The notes beneath the pieces were generated by a model. That model had not been told where the DNA came from and searched no databases. It saw nothing but the letters and a program-made list of their open reading frames with translations. From positions 277,308,742 through 277,372,741 of the forward strand of contig OY294067.1 in the NCBI GenBank assembly GCA_958510875.1: DNA of 64,000 nt. The letters run 5' to 3'. The position numbers and the translations under genes are program-made. The stretch is from Endomychus coccineus (taxonomy: Eukaryota > Arthropoda > Insecta > Coleoptera > Endomychidae). Positions 11,962 to 23,805 of this stretch are shown piece after piece. Each line of letters opens with the position of its first letter. Positions within the stretch are counted from its first letter, which is position 1.

Positions 11962-13569
11962 CTGTGAAGTAAATCATAAAATCAGTTGATTTTGAACAGA
12001 TGGCATAGATTAATCCAATCGAAAATGCAAATCAATCCGTGTGAGACATTTATTGACATAATGACCAACGATAACACAATGACACAACGCGTAATCAGGT
12101 TTCGAAATGTAATTGAAAACATACAATGTACTTCATTATTTATTCAAACACAGTAAAGAGCAGTTTTTATCATAGCCTTCAAATATATCACGTTGGGATA
12201 AAATAGTGAAACTTCTAGGTAGGGATGGGATAGTGGCGTGATTTTCACGCTTCGTGCAATACTTCATAAATGAATTAGAGGTGGTTGTTCCTACGTATAT
12301 AAACTCTGAACCGCACCTCAGCTTACACTCTTTTCAGCCTTATATATCTTCTTACCTAGGTATGTGTATTTAGGTATATTTTTACTGTCCCGGAAGAGAA
12401 ATCCATGTTCAGTTCAGTTCAGTATTTGAGGTATAGGCAGTTTAATTGTTATCTCAATTTTTCATTTTTATAAAATGCTGGGTTGATACGTTTTGCAGAG
12501 GTGTCTCCGTCAATTCATCTGAGGCTTTTCTTTTTACAGTATATTCCATCACAACAGCACTTACTTTTTGCCTGGTGGGATAGTTACTATTTACATGATG
12601 ATTGAAAGATTGTATATCTACAATAATTGTATCTTACAATCATAGCCTATGAGCTGAGGCGTTGGATAAAAACCACTTCCCACTGGAGTTCAACTCCTTC
12701 ACCTGTCGGAAATGCCCCTAACAGTTTCAACGATCCAATAACTCCGTGAAAAGTTGGAAAATGCATTTTAACAGCTTGAAACCCGGTATTTGGCATCTTT
12801 AATCTAAAGTCACCTCACCTGACTTTTTTTTACTTCTTTAGATCAATTTACTTTATTTCTTTTGTTTTTAATTATTTTTTATAGAACCTCCAAACCTTCA
12901 AGAAAAATACGAACGCCTGTTTCCTTTCCCTACATTCCACTGATGGCTCACACGATGTTCTTTAAACATTGTAGGGTTCCCTCTCGTGTAGTCAAAATAT
13001 AAAAAAAGTGTGTGCTCTAGTATCACCGAAATAAAATGCATTCCCAGGTGATATTAGGGGAGAGGGTAAGCAGGAAAACCGACAGAAAAAAATCGTTCAT
13101 GAATTTATCGATCCTAAAAGGTCTACCTCCTATATCTGTTAATTTCCGTCATATAGTTGGGACTTTACAAATTCTCAAACTTACTTTTTACCAAATTTGG
13201 CATATATACTTATCCAAGATAGCGTCCCGATATACACAATTTAGAAGATTAACTGAATTAGTAGATTAATTTCCATAAAATGTTTTCTTTCTTATTGGAT
13301 AAACAACAGATAATTGGTTATATCTTCGAATCAACAAATCTTCCACGTACATTAGGTCAAAATGTGGTAATAGGTAGGTGGCATAGTTTGATACGAGACA
13401 CATTCAACGAAGAAAGATGGTGAGGCCAATAAACATTATAATTATAAATACACACAAAATGAACACAAAAATAATTATTGAGGTGAACATAATGAATGAA
13501 ACCTAGGTTTACTAATCTTGGAAACATTCCGAATACCATGAAACGAATATAATTCTTCTATTTACTTAC
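11962..13569. other. EVI5 intron, no supported feature
   Basis: The sequence around 12,890-13,010 (up to CGTGTAGTCAAAATAT) is a diverged relative of 28,740-28,825, so both belong to an unidentified dispersed repeat. A lone TAGGGATGGG at about 12,222 resembles the terminus of the hAT-like foldback element but has no partner end. No gene seen. Confidence 0.45.
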
Positions 13570-13805
13570 TTTTATGTATTCTGCATATTGCTTCTTTTCA
13601 GCTGCTTCGGCCGCACAGCACAACAATTGCCATACAATTGCCCTGAAATGTAGTGGTATTCCTTTTCGCACTAAATCTTTAATTTGATTATTATGCTTTT
13701 TCCAGTTGTTTTCCCAATCGTTAACGATTAGCCCCCACATTGTCCAAAGATCTTCTTCTCCTCCACCCCCTCCATCATCTGTTCTTTCATGAGTTGAACT
13801 AGTAC
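13570..13805 (-). CDS. Evi5: EVI5-like RabGAP, start of TBC domain
   Basis: 236 nt: two bases complete the codon from the upstream exon, then 78 codons, ending in phase 0 at donor GTAAGT. The peptide begins TSSTHERTDD with a glycine run, then LWTMWGLIVNDWENNWKKH and the TBC entry motif KDLVRKGIPLHFRAIVWQLL. The acceptor is TTTCCTTAG. It is separated by about 9.6 kb of intron from the N-terminal exon at 23,434-23,705. Confidence 0.93.
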
Positions 13806-14151
13806 CTAAGGAAACACTTCTGTCAGTATATAATATTGTTCCATTCATAAGTTGTTTCAGAAATGTGGCAAACATCATTTGCAGCAAAATAATAGCATGT
13901 AGTATACAAAAATATCGATTCTATATCATTAACACATTGACTGCAACTAGGAGGTAACTCATAGATTGCGTTCGTTGGTAGCACGCCGAGTAGGAGTTTT
14001 ATCTCGTACTGTATTTACAGTTCCGATCTACGGAAAAATGAGGCGAGGTTCGTAATGCCACCAACAGAATATGCAGCTGACTATCATTGCTTACGATCGT
14101 TTTATCAGATTTGTCGATGGGCGTGCGAAACGAGTAAAAATTGTTTAGAAT

Positions 14152-14550
14152 ATGGCTAAATATGTGCCAAACAGAAAATGGACTAATGCCAAAAGAACAG
14201 ATAGACACCCTCTTCCTGATGAGCTATTGAAAATAATAGCATGTGATTGCAGGGCAGGTTACAAGACAAAACGTTGCTCATGCAAGAGTATGGGAATCAA
14301 ATGTTGCAATTTATGTCATTCTGGTAGAAACACTAATTGCCAAGATGCAGAAAACATAATCGAGGGATCAGCCGTTGTTGAAGAACTTGAGCTCATTATT
14401 CCTGCAATCCCAGAAATTGAAAAAGATGGTCAAGAGGAGGAAGAAGAAGAAATCCAATATGAAGATGAAGAAAAAGATGGAGATATATCGGATGAATGGG
14501 AGTCAGATATATTTTGTTTCAGTGATGATGAAGTAGCAGAGGAATTATGA
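14152..14550 (+). pseudogene. CXC (tesmin/TSO1-like) domain protein fragment of a repeat element
   Basis: 132 codons. Residues about 35-70 carry the cysteine pattern ACDCRAG...KRCSCKSMGIKCCNLC, the CXC DNA-binding motif, preceded by LPDELLKI as in the C-terminal region of repetitive arthropod proteins. The remainder is a strongly acidic tail. It probably represents only the C-terminus of a longer protein; the expected upstream part lies on the opposite strand nearby. Confidence 0.55.
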
Positions 14551-14735
14551 AAATTATTCTCAACAACTGCTACCAACTCTGGATTTTTCAAAAATACGCT
14601 AACTAATTTTACTTTTCCTAAACGTGCGAAAGCTGATGTGGTGTCGCAACCAGAAAAAGCTTGCAAAAATTCAATGATTTGTGATAAATGCTGATATTTG
14701 AACGTTTTATACGTGAAAAACTTCCACGTTACCAC
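14550..14735 (-). pseudogene. fragment with GCDTTSAF motif
   Basis: Minus-strand frame with IIEFLQAFSGCDTTSAFARL, then KNPELVAVVENNF. This motif is a hallmark of a repetitive arthropod protein family that usually ends in a CXC domain. The downstream serine-rich part of the open frame is merely the antisense of the acidic tail of the plus-strand frame, so I end the real fragment near 14,550. Confidence 0.5.
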
Positions 14736-15411
14736 GTTAAACTATATAAAATAAACTTTAATTTGAGCCCAAGCAGAGTACTCTGCGATTTGTTGGCCGT
14801 ATTTGAGGGCATCTTCTAAATGTTGGCCAAATTCCCCACATTTGGATTTTTATCAAAAATATTGGACATGTTAACTTCATCATTCAATCACTTATTGTGG
14901 TCACCATGATCTACTTTGACACCAAATTTCATCCAATTTGGTGAAGATTTGACCAAAATAGCCCAATTTTAATTTTTAGCCCGAAAAACGTATACATATA
15001 TATATATATTCGCAAACACTCCAAATCTGAACCAAAGCTTCCTTGAACATGGACAATAAAAGGGTTCAACTCCCAAACCTTTGTCAGAAGTCTAAGGGAT
15101 CATACAAAATTAAAACTTCAAAAATGACCTAAAAAAGGCCTATAAACCAGTTATTGTGATTTTTGGAATGGTTACACCTTTATTTTCTTGTTGAAAATTC
15201 AGGAATATCATTATTCTTATCACAAGAAACAACTTTTTTCACCTCCCCAACCTCTATCAAATTTTTACGAACCTCGCCTCATTTTTCCGTAGAATGACTC
15301 CACTAAATATGGATAGATACATAAGAGAGTTTTCAGAAATGTGGATAACATCATTTGCAGCAAATTAATTGCATGTACTATACAAAAATATCGACTCTAT
15401 ATCATTAATAT

Positions 15412-15740
15412 GGGCATGTCTACTGAGACACTGTATTAAGACATGAATGTACTTTTTTATGTGCGTGCAATCTACTGAATTTACTGCACTCATCATCTTG
15501 GAAGAAAAAATATCCTAATTATTTTGGGAGCAAATTCTTCACCAAGCAGTAACTTTTTTTATCAAAATTAACATATTCGTTCTCTGTTTCCTAGTATCGA
15601 TTATTCCGTTTGTTTATGAATTCAGAAAGGCAAATAAAACAGTTTGTGCGTACTGCAATCATCTCTGCACAGTGACTTCAGTTTAATTACATTTTTGAAT
15701 TTTGTAAGCATACGTATGCAAATTTGTGAGTAAAATCGGC
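15412..15740. other. intronic stretch, nothing recognised
   Basis: AT-rich EVI5 intron sequence. No feature seen. Confidence 0.4.
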
Positions 15741-17480
15741 CTAAAAGTTCTTTCACACAATCCTAATTGCATTGCATGTCTTCCTAAACAAAATGACAAC
15801 TGTTTTCCATAGCCGACTATTTAGAAATACTGAGTGTATTTCTAACACTTCCTTCCGACGAATGTCCAGTTTTCTTCCTTCAGTATGTGTTCGAGACCTT
15901 AGCATTTGGACATAAAGTAGATGTTTCGATTTGGTCAAACTGTTGGTCAGAATATCAGCAGGCATTTCATTTTTCGACAGATATTCGACTTTCAGTTCAT
16001 TATTGCTTATTGCCTCTCGAATAAAATGACTTATGACGGCAATAAGCTTGCTCCTTGCGTGAAATACTGGATTTTCAGATTCTGTTTCCTAGATTCCCAC
16101 GATATGGGTTCACCATTTAATACAAAGTTGTAGCTGGTGTATGACTTGCAATCTTCAGGATAGCTTTCCCAGTCCGCGTCAACAAAACCACGTACACAGA
16201 ATTTGATTGCCATATTTATTGTTCCCTTCAAATACCGTAATACTCTTTTTACCCTAGTCCAATGTGATTTTCCATACCAGTTGTTAAATTGTCCAAGACA
16301 ACTTATATCAGGCCTGGTAGTGACAGATAAATAAGTTAAACAGCCAATCAACTCCTTATATGGAAGTCTCCGATCTTCTTAATTCTTTGTCAACTTGACA
16401 TCCATTGGAGTACTGACAGGATTAGCTTCGGTCATTCCAAAACGATGAAGGATGTCCTGAATTTATCCTTTTTGGGTCATGGCTATTCTTTTTCCATCTC
16501 GCACAACTTCAATGTCTAGACAATATCCAACTTCTCCCAAGTGTTTGAATTCAAATTTCGTCGAAAGTTTGGATAATCTTTACCTTTTCAGGATCACGTG
16601 ACGCTACGAGGATATCATCAACATATATGGCGATGAGGATTAGATCTTCCCCTTGTCTGATATAATAAAAACACGGAGGATCAGAAAGGGTAGGTTTTGC
16701 TTCAGTTCTTTCAAGGTCATGTCCAAAGTATGGTACCAATTTCTCCCAGCTTGCCGTAAACCATATAAAGATTTTATCAGCATACAAACCATTTCACCTT
16801 TCTTCCAAGTCTTTGACCATTTTTTCTGCTTTGTAAAATTGGAAGAATTTGTTATCCGGATAGTTCTATCTAATACAAAGATTTTTCGGAGGTTCCATGA
16901 ATATCTCCTCTTCGAGGTTGCCATTGAGGTATGCAGTAGCAACATCGAATTCCAAAATGAACAGCTAGCGACATAAGTAGTCGAATACAACTCATTCGAG
17001 CTACTGGTGCAAATATCTGATGGAAATGAATTCCAGGCTATTGATTGAAACCTTGAGCAACAATCGGGCTTTTATTTTATGCAGAATACCATCCGATTTG
17101 TATTTATACCATGCGGCTTCCTATGACTTCTCGGTCTGTAGGACGTTCAACCAGCTGCCAAGTATCATTTTTATAATTGATTCTATCTCAGACGCTATTG
17201 CATCATACTACTCATTTGCTTCAGAGGCAGACAATGCTGATTTCATGGGAACTTCAGAAACAAAAATGTACTCTGATTCTTCTGAACCGATCGCCATTTC
17301 AGTTACACTTTGACCTAATTTTCGAGGTTTCCCCCTCGAACCAGTTCTGATAAATCTTGGCCTACCACGTTCTTTTGTAGTATTAGGTATAACCTCTCCT
17401 TTGAAATTAACCTCGGGCTCCTCTGCTACAGGATCGTTTTTATCTCCTATTTTTTCAAGTTGAATTTTTTCATCTTTCTT
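15741..17480 (-). mobile_element. Ty1/copia-type retrotransposon pol remnant
   Basis: Frame-disrupted minus-strand reading shows, in the correct order from high to low coordinates, copia reverse transcriptase and RNase H landmarks: a WQLVERP-like start near 17,150, KSLYGLRQAGRNWY near 16,760, YVDDILVAS near 16,600, TRPDISCLGQFNNWY near 16,300, RVLRYLKGT near 16,240, FVDADWES near 16,170 and MPADILTNSLTK near 15,950. Multiple stops and frameshifts and no visible LTRs mean it is a dead fragment in an EVI5 intron. Confidence 0.85.
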
Positions 17481-18240
17481 TCCTATTAATTCCAGTTCAT
17501 TGGAATATTAAAGCACATAAAATGAGAAAATTATACAGACATATGCACTTCATATAATTATAATTTTGTATTCGGTTTATGCTGTTTGTATTTCATAGTT
17601 CATAAAAGCATTATATATAAGAGGGCAATTGGACTACCAGAACGTTCGGCCTCCTTTGTGGTCATACCACCACAACGAAAATCAGTAAACCACTAGTAAA
17701 TTGTTCCAATTCGATGGTGAAGAGTCCCCATAATGTGTAACAACCGATTCTTTTGGTTTGCGTAATGTTCTTTCCACGCAGAAATAATGTTCAATCAAGA
17801 CGCAGCATTCACTTTTTTCCAGGTTTGCATAAATCTTCAAGGTTGCTGCTTTCGATGAATGTCAAAACAGACCTGAATGAAATAGCAGTCTGAAAATTTT
17901 AATGCGTTCTAGTTAAAGATGGTACATCACAAATGTCACATGGGATTTTCGATTGTGGCGCCATCTGTTTTATTTTTCAGGGAGTTTTCACCTTGCTCTC
18001 GTATGTATAGCTTTTTTCATTGTTATGTCGTCCTGCCAAGTTTCAACGCGACTGACTCTTGCCGCACCATATATTAGCCAGGGAAGTAGTTGTTTAATTA
18101 TTATTCACAGATACTATCTTATATTAGGGCAGATCAGTAGAATTCGAATAAATTAACTATTTATATAATATACATTTTATTCGTTACTCTCAACTTGATT
18201 TTATTTGAGAAAAAAATTATTGTTAGCAATCGTTCACTGA
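17481..18240. other. intronic stretch, nothing recognised
   Basis: EVI5 intron between a copia and a LINE remnant. No coding similarity or repeat ends seen. Confidence 0.4.
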
Positions 18241-19190
18241 TCGTTCGTCGTTTGAGGGGAGGGGGCTTAGCCCCAAATGCACTTAGGCCACTTAGTTGGG
18301 TCCATTGTGCGCCCCATTGTCAGAAGTCTATTCTATTCCAGCAGGTTTGTGGCCCGCCAGAAACCCAGAATATTACCAGGGCTGGCTTCCATAAGTGCTT
18401 CCGGGAGCAGTTTTGATTCTGCGAAGTGTCGGTGCCTGAGGAATGCTAATGCTGGGCATTCCACCAGGATGTGAGTTTCCTCCGCCTCTCAGCACTTCCT
18501 ACATATATGCCCCTAGGGTGAAGGTGCTTGTTAAGACGACAGTGACCGGTTAGAATTCCAGTCATCTCTCTCATGTCCCTTCTGTTCAGAGAAAGGAGCT
18601 TCTTTGAGAGCCTAGGCACAGGCCCTTTGATGAAGAGTTTAGCCTGCCTTATGCGTGGTGATTCTCGCCACAGTTCAGATCACTCTTTATTCAGTCGGCC
18701 CAGAAGGGCGGGACCCTCCACGCAATTTGATAAAGCGACCATCGGCTCCGGCCCGACGGGGGGCAGCAGACGTCCCTGGCCTGGCCTAGGAGGCGGCCAT
18801 TTCGTTTTCTTCAACTCCACTGTGTCCAGGAGCCCAGATGAGTTGCACTTTATTTCTCCTGGCTAGTTCAGCTAGTGTATCTGTGCATTCTTTGACAAGC
18901 CTTGATGTGACTGGATGACTTAGAGCTCTCAGAGCCGACCGGCTGTGTGTGCAAATATATATGCGTCTATTTAAATAGTTTCTTCACAGGTTTTCCACGG
19001 CCCAAATCAATATTGCGTAGACCTTCGCTTGAATCGTGCAGTAAGCGCCTAGAGTCACTGAGATAGAAGCCCCAGAAGCCTGACCTACCTTGGACCCATC
19101 TGTGAACCATACGAGCCCAGCTGGTGGCAGTAGGGTGAGAGTTTCGTTACATATAACTGAGATCATGCTATTTTGCTTCATTCATAGTAT
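18241..19190 (-). mobile_element. LINE 3' fragment with RNase H domain
   Basis: Minus-strand frames contain the RNase H start WFTDGSKVGQASGAS near 19,090, then HSRSALRALSHPVTSRL, then APGHSGVE-like sequence near 18,830. A downstream C-terminal region contains ETHILVECPALAFLR, the cysteine-histidine end of I/R1-type LINE ORF2. Local GC is higher than the surroundings. Stops and shifts show it is inactive. Confidence 0.75.
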
Positions 19191-20606
19191 GGGGCATTTA
19201 GAGATTGCCTCACTTAAAATCGATGAGTGTCCAAGAGAGTAGTTGTTAGTTGTTAGCAATAGATTGCTTTCATCCTGACTAGTATACTTAAAATATTTAT
19301 TGAACCCAATTTAATAATGATAATGGTAGGTGAACTTATCGACATCTTTAATATTCAAATTATTATATATGAACTTCTAGATAGAAGTTCAGCTTGAAGC
19401 CCAGTTCCTAAGACAATTATGACACACAATTTTGTAGTTTTCGTCATTTTTTCTATTCCCTCATTGCATTCTAGTGATGAAATAACTGATCAAACTCAAG
19501 TTTTTTCGCGAGTTTGATCACCCCCCGTGTCTACATCTGATCTACTTCCCTTTTTTTATATTCCAAAACTTGTAGCATTGTGATAGATTTCGCAAAGTTT
19601 AAGAGTACGGCCTAGCAAAGACGTATGAAATAAATGTTTCATAGAAAAATAGTATTTGAATATAATGATTAATGATTACAGAATGTGTATTGATGTTCTT
19701 CACTTAATATTGAAGGTCAACGACACCTTCCATTCGAGATGTTTGTGAAAACTAAGGAGGTTATTTGTGATAATCAATTAGAAACTGATGAGAAGATTCG
19801 AATCACTGGACTTGATTTTTTAGTCTTGGACTTTGTGAATTGATTGGAAATTCCGAATTCGAGTTATCGTTGCTCCAAACATCAGACAGACTGATCAAAT
19901 GAATAAGAGTTGTTCAGCATTAGATTTTTAACATTCATGCATAACTATCTAGATCTACTGAAACGTTCTCTTACCAGATATATCGTCGAACATATAATTT
20001 AACACATCAACAGGCATGGCACTAAAACTCAACAAACTAGTGGGTTCCCAATCCATTGTTATGCGCATGTTGTAGGTACTAAGTATGTCTAACTTGTTAT
20101 CTTATCGCACTATCGACTAATTATTGCGCTAATAATCTATGACAATGCACTTCGAATTCAAACAAAACGATTTGTAGAGTGTTAAGTGTAACAAGTTCAT
20201 AGCAATATTTAGGTACCACTTCTACCTTATTATGCCGTGAATATTATATTATTTTGTTTATTTAATAATACGCATACTCATATAAATAACAACAAGAATG
20301 GATAAACAATTCCTCTCTAGCCCTGACAATGTTATTATGTGCAAAAACGAATTCTTTAAAAACCTTAGACTGTTCATGATATTATCAAATTAATATAAAA
20401 TCAAATTCATCCTGGAATCACAACAATATTTTTAGTAACATAAATACATGTTTCGGCCACTGAAATGCCGTCCTCAGTGGATCGAAAACAAAACAAAAAG
20501 GTTAGTACATTTTTTAGTATTTCTTGGATATTCTCCAGGAAGTATCAGTGGAATCTTCTTAGTTTGTTTCAGATGATGTACCGAAGAGAAATGTATGAAC
20601 GTATGT
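19191..20606. other. intronic stretch, nothing recognised
   Basis: EVI5 intron, AT-rich. The segment near 20,450-20,475 (TTTCGGCCACTGAAATGCCG) resembles the 3' end of a Penelope-like element, but nothing else supports that. Confidence 0.35.
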
Positions 20607-20636
20607 ACAGGGTCTTTTTTATATTTGCGTACCCGC

Positions 20637-21256
20637 CATAGACCTATTATCCTAAGGAGACAGAATTGTTTACATTTAAATAAGATCAGACATTGCCAAA
20701 TTTCGGGCCACTCAGACCGCTGTAAATTACAAGTATGGTTATATGGAATATGCTGTTGCCGGATTAGTTGTTCTGTGTGCCGGATTGAGATTTGTAATTA
20801 TTATAAAAACGTCCATAGCATTATTTATTCGTTATATTAGAAGCAATACTGTTGAAATGTCGTTTTCTCTGAAAAATATTCCATAATTTATGGTAACCTG
20901 GAATATACAATCCAATTATAGAATTTATAAATTTTTGAATATAGAACTATTCCATTCCATTGTATCATTTGTTCAGAAAGCGACAACGCCGCACACCATT
21001 TATGAATGTGGACTTGGTTCTGTACTATGCGATTTGACAGCTTCTGTATTTCTCGTAGCTATTTCGAAGCGGTGCTGCCTTACAAGTGGTACCAAGTTTT
21101 CAATCATAGTTACAGCGTTGTCAATAAGGAGTAACTATGACTCGGCGACAAAGAGGTCCGTTGGTTTTCTTTGTCATACTTCATGTAATCATTGCGACAA
21201 GTCAAATAGAGTTTTATGAATGAGACGTTTCGTCTCCTTAGGATAATAGGTCTATG
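20637..21256. mobile_element. nested 620-bp MITE, hAT-like
   Basis: Perfect inverted termini of about 25 bp starting CATAGACCTATTATCCTAAG. They are flanked by 8-bp direct repeats GTACCCGC (20,629-20,636) and GTACCCAC (21,257-21,264) with one mismatch, indicating hAT-type insertion. It interrupts the left terminal repeat of the foldback mariner-like element, so it is the younger insertion. No coding capacity. Confidence 0.75.
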
Positions 21257-21639
21257 GTACCCACTTACAGGGTTTGATGTAAGTGACAGAAAAATCTTTT
21301 AATATAAAAGTTGCATCGCAAAGTCGAAAAACGAAAGCAATCTTTTTTTTAATGGAACACCTAGAAGGAAAGATCTCTTTCCCTGATTTCAAAAATATAT
21401 AGATAGGTTGTTGATAGTTGGATAAGCCATTTTTGAATTATTTAAGTTTGAAATTCTGATAGATATGTGTCGCTTCAATTTAAATTGAAACATTCAGTTA
21501 GGAAAATGGGTTATTCGGAGGAAAAAAGTTTCAAGTAGTTTTTTACTCTAATAACGATTGATATTTATATCCACCACCCCATAATATCGTTGAAGTTACT
21601 GCATACCTAAGTGGCAGATTTGATCGATTGGATAGGCAC

Positions 21640-21850
21640 AATTCAATGGCCGGCTATCAGCCCGGACTTAAGCGCGTTAAATATTTTCCTGTAAATACAA
21701 TAGTGTTGAAACAAAGAATTGAACAAGAAATATTCATGCTCAATAGAGATCATCCCAGTTTAATTTCGAATGCGATACTGTAATGGTGTGAACCCCGTTG
21801 CAGGGCTTAATTTCAGTATTCTTTGAATTGGTAATTAATTTGAATAAATA
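21640..21850 (+). pseudogene. mariner-like transposase C-terminal remnant
   Basis: Frames contain WPAISPDLSALNIFL with the third catalytic acidic position, followed by a region resembling the usual RIxxEIxxINxD tail. Stops interrupt it, and the first two catalytic positions are absent, so this is the residue of an internally deleted copy. Confidence 0.6.
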
Positions 21851-23433
21851 AGTCCGGATGAGTCAGGCCCTGACACCTATGTTCTAATAGCGGCAACTGT
21901 ACAGTCATCACGATATGTTATCATTCTACATAAATTGACGGAAGGTGTCATTCTGTCGAGATTGATGATTTTTAGGCAGGGATATTGATTCGATATTGTG
22001 TGTAGGAACGTTGAACATTTTGGGCATTTTTATGTATCGGCCATCAATGCCCCACACAATAGCCAAACATTCTTTTCCGGTAACAGAATAATTCTTTTCA
22101 GCGGCTGTTAAATCTAGTCAACGACAACTTTGTAGACTTTTAAATATTTTCATAATTATGTTTGGTATGATTTGGAGTTGTCGATTGACAAGATATTTTT
22201 TGAAATTGAGGGTAACATTTTTTTGCAGAATTGATTTAATTTTCAGAGGTTGCTGAACCTCACAAGAAATTAATTTATCTAAATTTAATTTGTTCATAAG
22301 TCAAATTTCCCATTTGTCATTATTCATTATTCATCTCGACCTTAAATTTTATTTAATTTTGTTATTAATTATTCATTTGGTGAATAAAACCATTTTTTAG
22401 TTGAGTTGACATATTTCTTTTATTTTCTCTATTTAACAACATCTATCTAACACCATCGTAATGCCGGAGATTCTTGATTGGGTTGTTTTTATTATTTTAT
22501 AAGTAAAGCTGTTGGCGCTTCGGGTACAACTGTCAAACAAGAATCGAAAGGTACGTTTCATTACGAAAGACCCTGAGATATTTCCATAATGAGCTAGTTG
22601 GGCAATTAAAGGGTTGAAACTGACTAGTTAATGTCTTTTCATCACAAAATCAGAAATCATGGTGGATATATAGGAAACATATAGTCATTTACTTCACTTT
22701 ATATTATTTATATCTTTGTTATTTTTGTATTATTGTTCGTCGTTAATAAGTATTGTTTACTTTAGAATTATTAACTTCTAAAACGCCTTATCCAAATATC
22801 AATAGTTATTAGAATAAGAAATACGAACTATTTGAAGCTTTTCTTCATCCGAATAACCCATTTTCCTTTTCAATTTAAAGTGAAGAGACACATATGTCAC
22901 ATGGAAGAAGAAAGCCTGGCTAACTCGATTATCATCACTTTAATTTATCAAAATTTCAAACTTAAATAATTCAAAAACGGCTTATCCAGATATCAACAAC
23001 CTATATATTTTTGAAATCAGGGGAAAGAGATCCTTGCAGAAAACTTTGCGATGTTCTTGTATTTTTTACTACAAATCTAAAAGATAATACGAAAAAAATT
23101 ATGCAACTTTTGTATTAAAAGTTACTTTAATCCCTGTAAGTGGGTACGCAAATATAAAAAATACATTTTATTTAAGACAAGCAATAGCTCCTTGATTTAA
23201 ATTTATATAACCGCATTGCGTTAGAATTTCATAAATCGAATGAGATTCCAAAAGAATGTTATTCCGGGTTAATTTAAAATTAAATAACATATTTGTCCGA
23301 GCCACTATTAGGATTTCTAGACATCAAAAAATAAGTTGACTCCCTAAATAGTGTCATATAAAGAAATTGACACTCTTATGTGAGATACTCTAATTGAAAT
23401 AGTAAAAATCAAATATAATTGATGAGTAATTAC

Positions 23434-23705
23434 CTGATGTTAGCGAGATCTGAGAAGTATCAGAACTCTTCCTAGAATGTCCAGAAGCCGAGGCCCCACT
23501 CAACGAATTGAGCGACTTGGCATCGGACTCGTAAAGACGATTCGCCTCCTCCAGTTTGGCGAGAAGCTCCAGTTCTGGACCAGAAACGTTGTTATTGTTA
23601 TTATTGATACAAGGCGGGCTTTCTAGCCTCATAGCAGTGGGCGGCATTGCCGAGTAGTAGCCTCCATCGGACTCGACCACCAGGCAACTTGGGAAACTGT
23701 TTGTT
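23434..23705 (-). CDS. Evi5: EVI5-like RabGAP, N-terminal exon
   Basis: 272 nt: one base completing a codon, 90 codons, then one base (phase 1) that matches the next exon at 13,570-13,805. The acceptor is TTTCTTTCAG and the donor GTAATT. The peptide includes a six-asparagine run and the conserved N-terminal signature ELELLAKLEEANRLYESDAK, which in EVI5 precedes a serine-rich linker and the TBC domain. The open frame continues right into a hAT element and should be ignored there. The exon carrying the start codon was not found; it lies further right, possibly beyond the window. Confidence 0.9.
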
Positions 23706-23805
23706 CTGAAAGAAATAAGAACATCTACGATGAAACAAATAGTGCAGTTCAGATAAAAGACATAAAAAATATTCTGATACATCATTTGTGGTAACATTTT
23801 GAATC

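Larger units (their letters stand above)
14029..15293. mobile_element. TA-flanked element carrying a CXC domain
   Basis: Terminal inverted repeats of about 26 bp: CGGAAAAATGAGGCGAGG on the left and its inverse on the right (15,268-15,291), each bordered by TA. The interior holds a plus-strand frame with a CXC-type cysteine domain (14,152-14,550) and a minus-strand frame with the motif AFSGCDTTSAF (14,430-14,735). Both motifs occur, usually on one strand of one protein, in repetitive uncharacterised arthropod proteins (from memory). Here they converge, so the interior is probably rearranged. The transposon superfamily is uncertain. Confidence 0.6.
13860..15411. repeat. short host duplication flanking the CXC element
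   Basis: An intron segment of about 75 bp at 13,860-13,935 is repeated in direct orientation, with mismatches, at about 15,338-15,411 (both contain CATCATTTGCAGCAAA and TATACAAAAATATCGA). The element at 14,029-15,293 lies between the copies. The copies are too long for a target-site duplication, so a local duplication is the likelier origin. Confidence 0.6.
20607..23166. mobile_element. foldback mariner-like element with transposase remnants
   Basis: Terminal inverted repeats read TTTATATTTGCGTACCC on the left (about 20,618-20,634) and inverted at 23,142-23,164. Inverted similarity continues for several hundred bp (left arm to about 21,572, interrupted by an inserted MITE; right arm about 22,785-23,166). 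Both arms contain the start of a transposase-like frame: GYSEEKSFK on the plus strand and GYSDEEKLQIV on the minus strand. The middle (about 21,640-21,850) has a C-terminal catalytic remnant IQWPAISPDLSALNIFL, matching the mariner WPxxSPDLxxxDFFLW motif. It appears to be an internally rearranged element. Confidence 0.7.

Noticed and set aside
14430..14550. Serine-rich C-terminus of the GCDTTSAF minus-strand frame
   Set aside because: It is the antisense of the glutamate-rich tail of the plus-strand CXC frame; only one strand can be real there.
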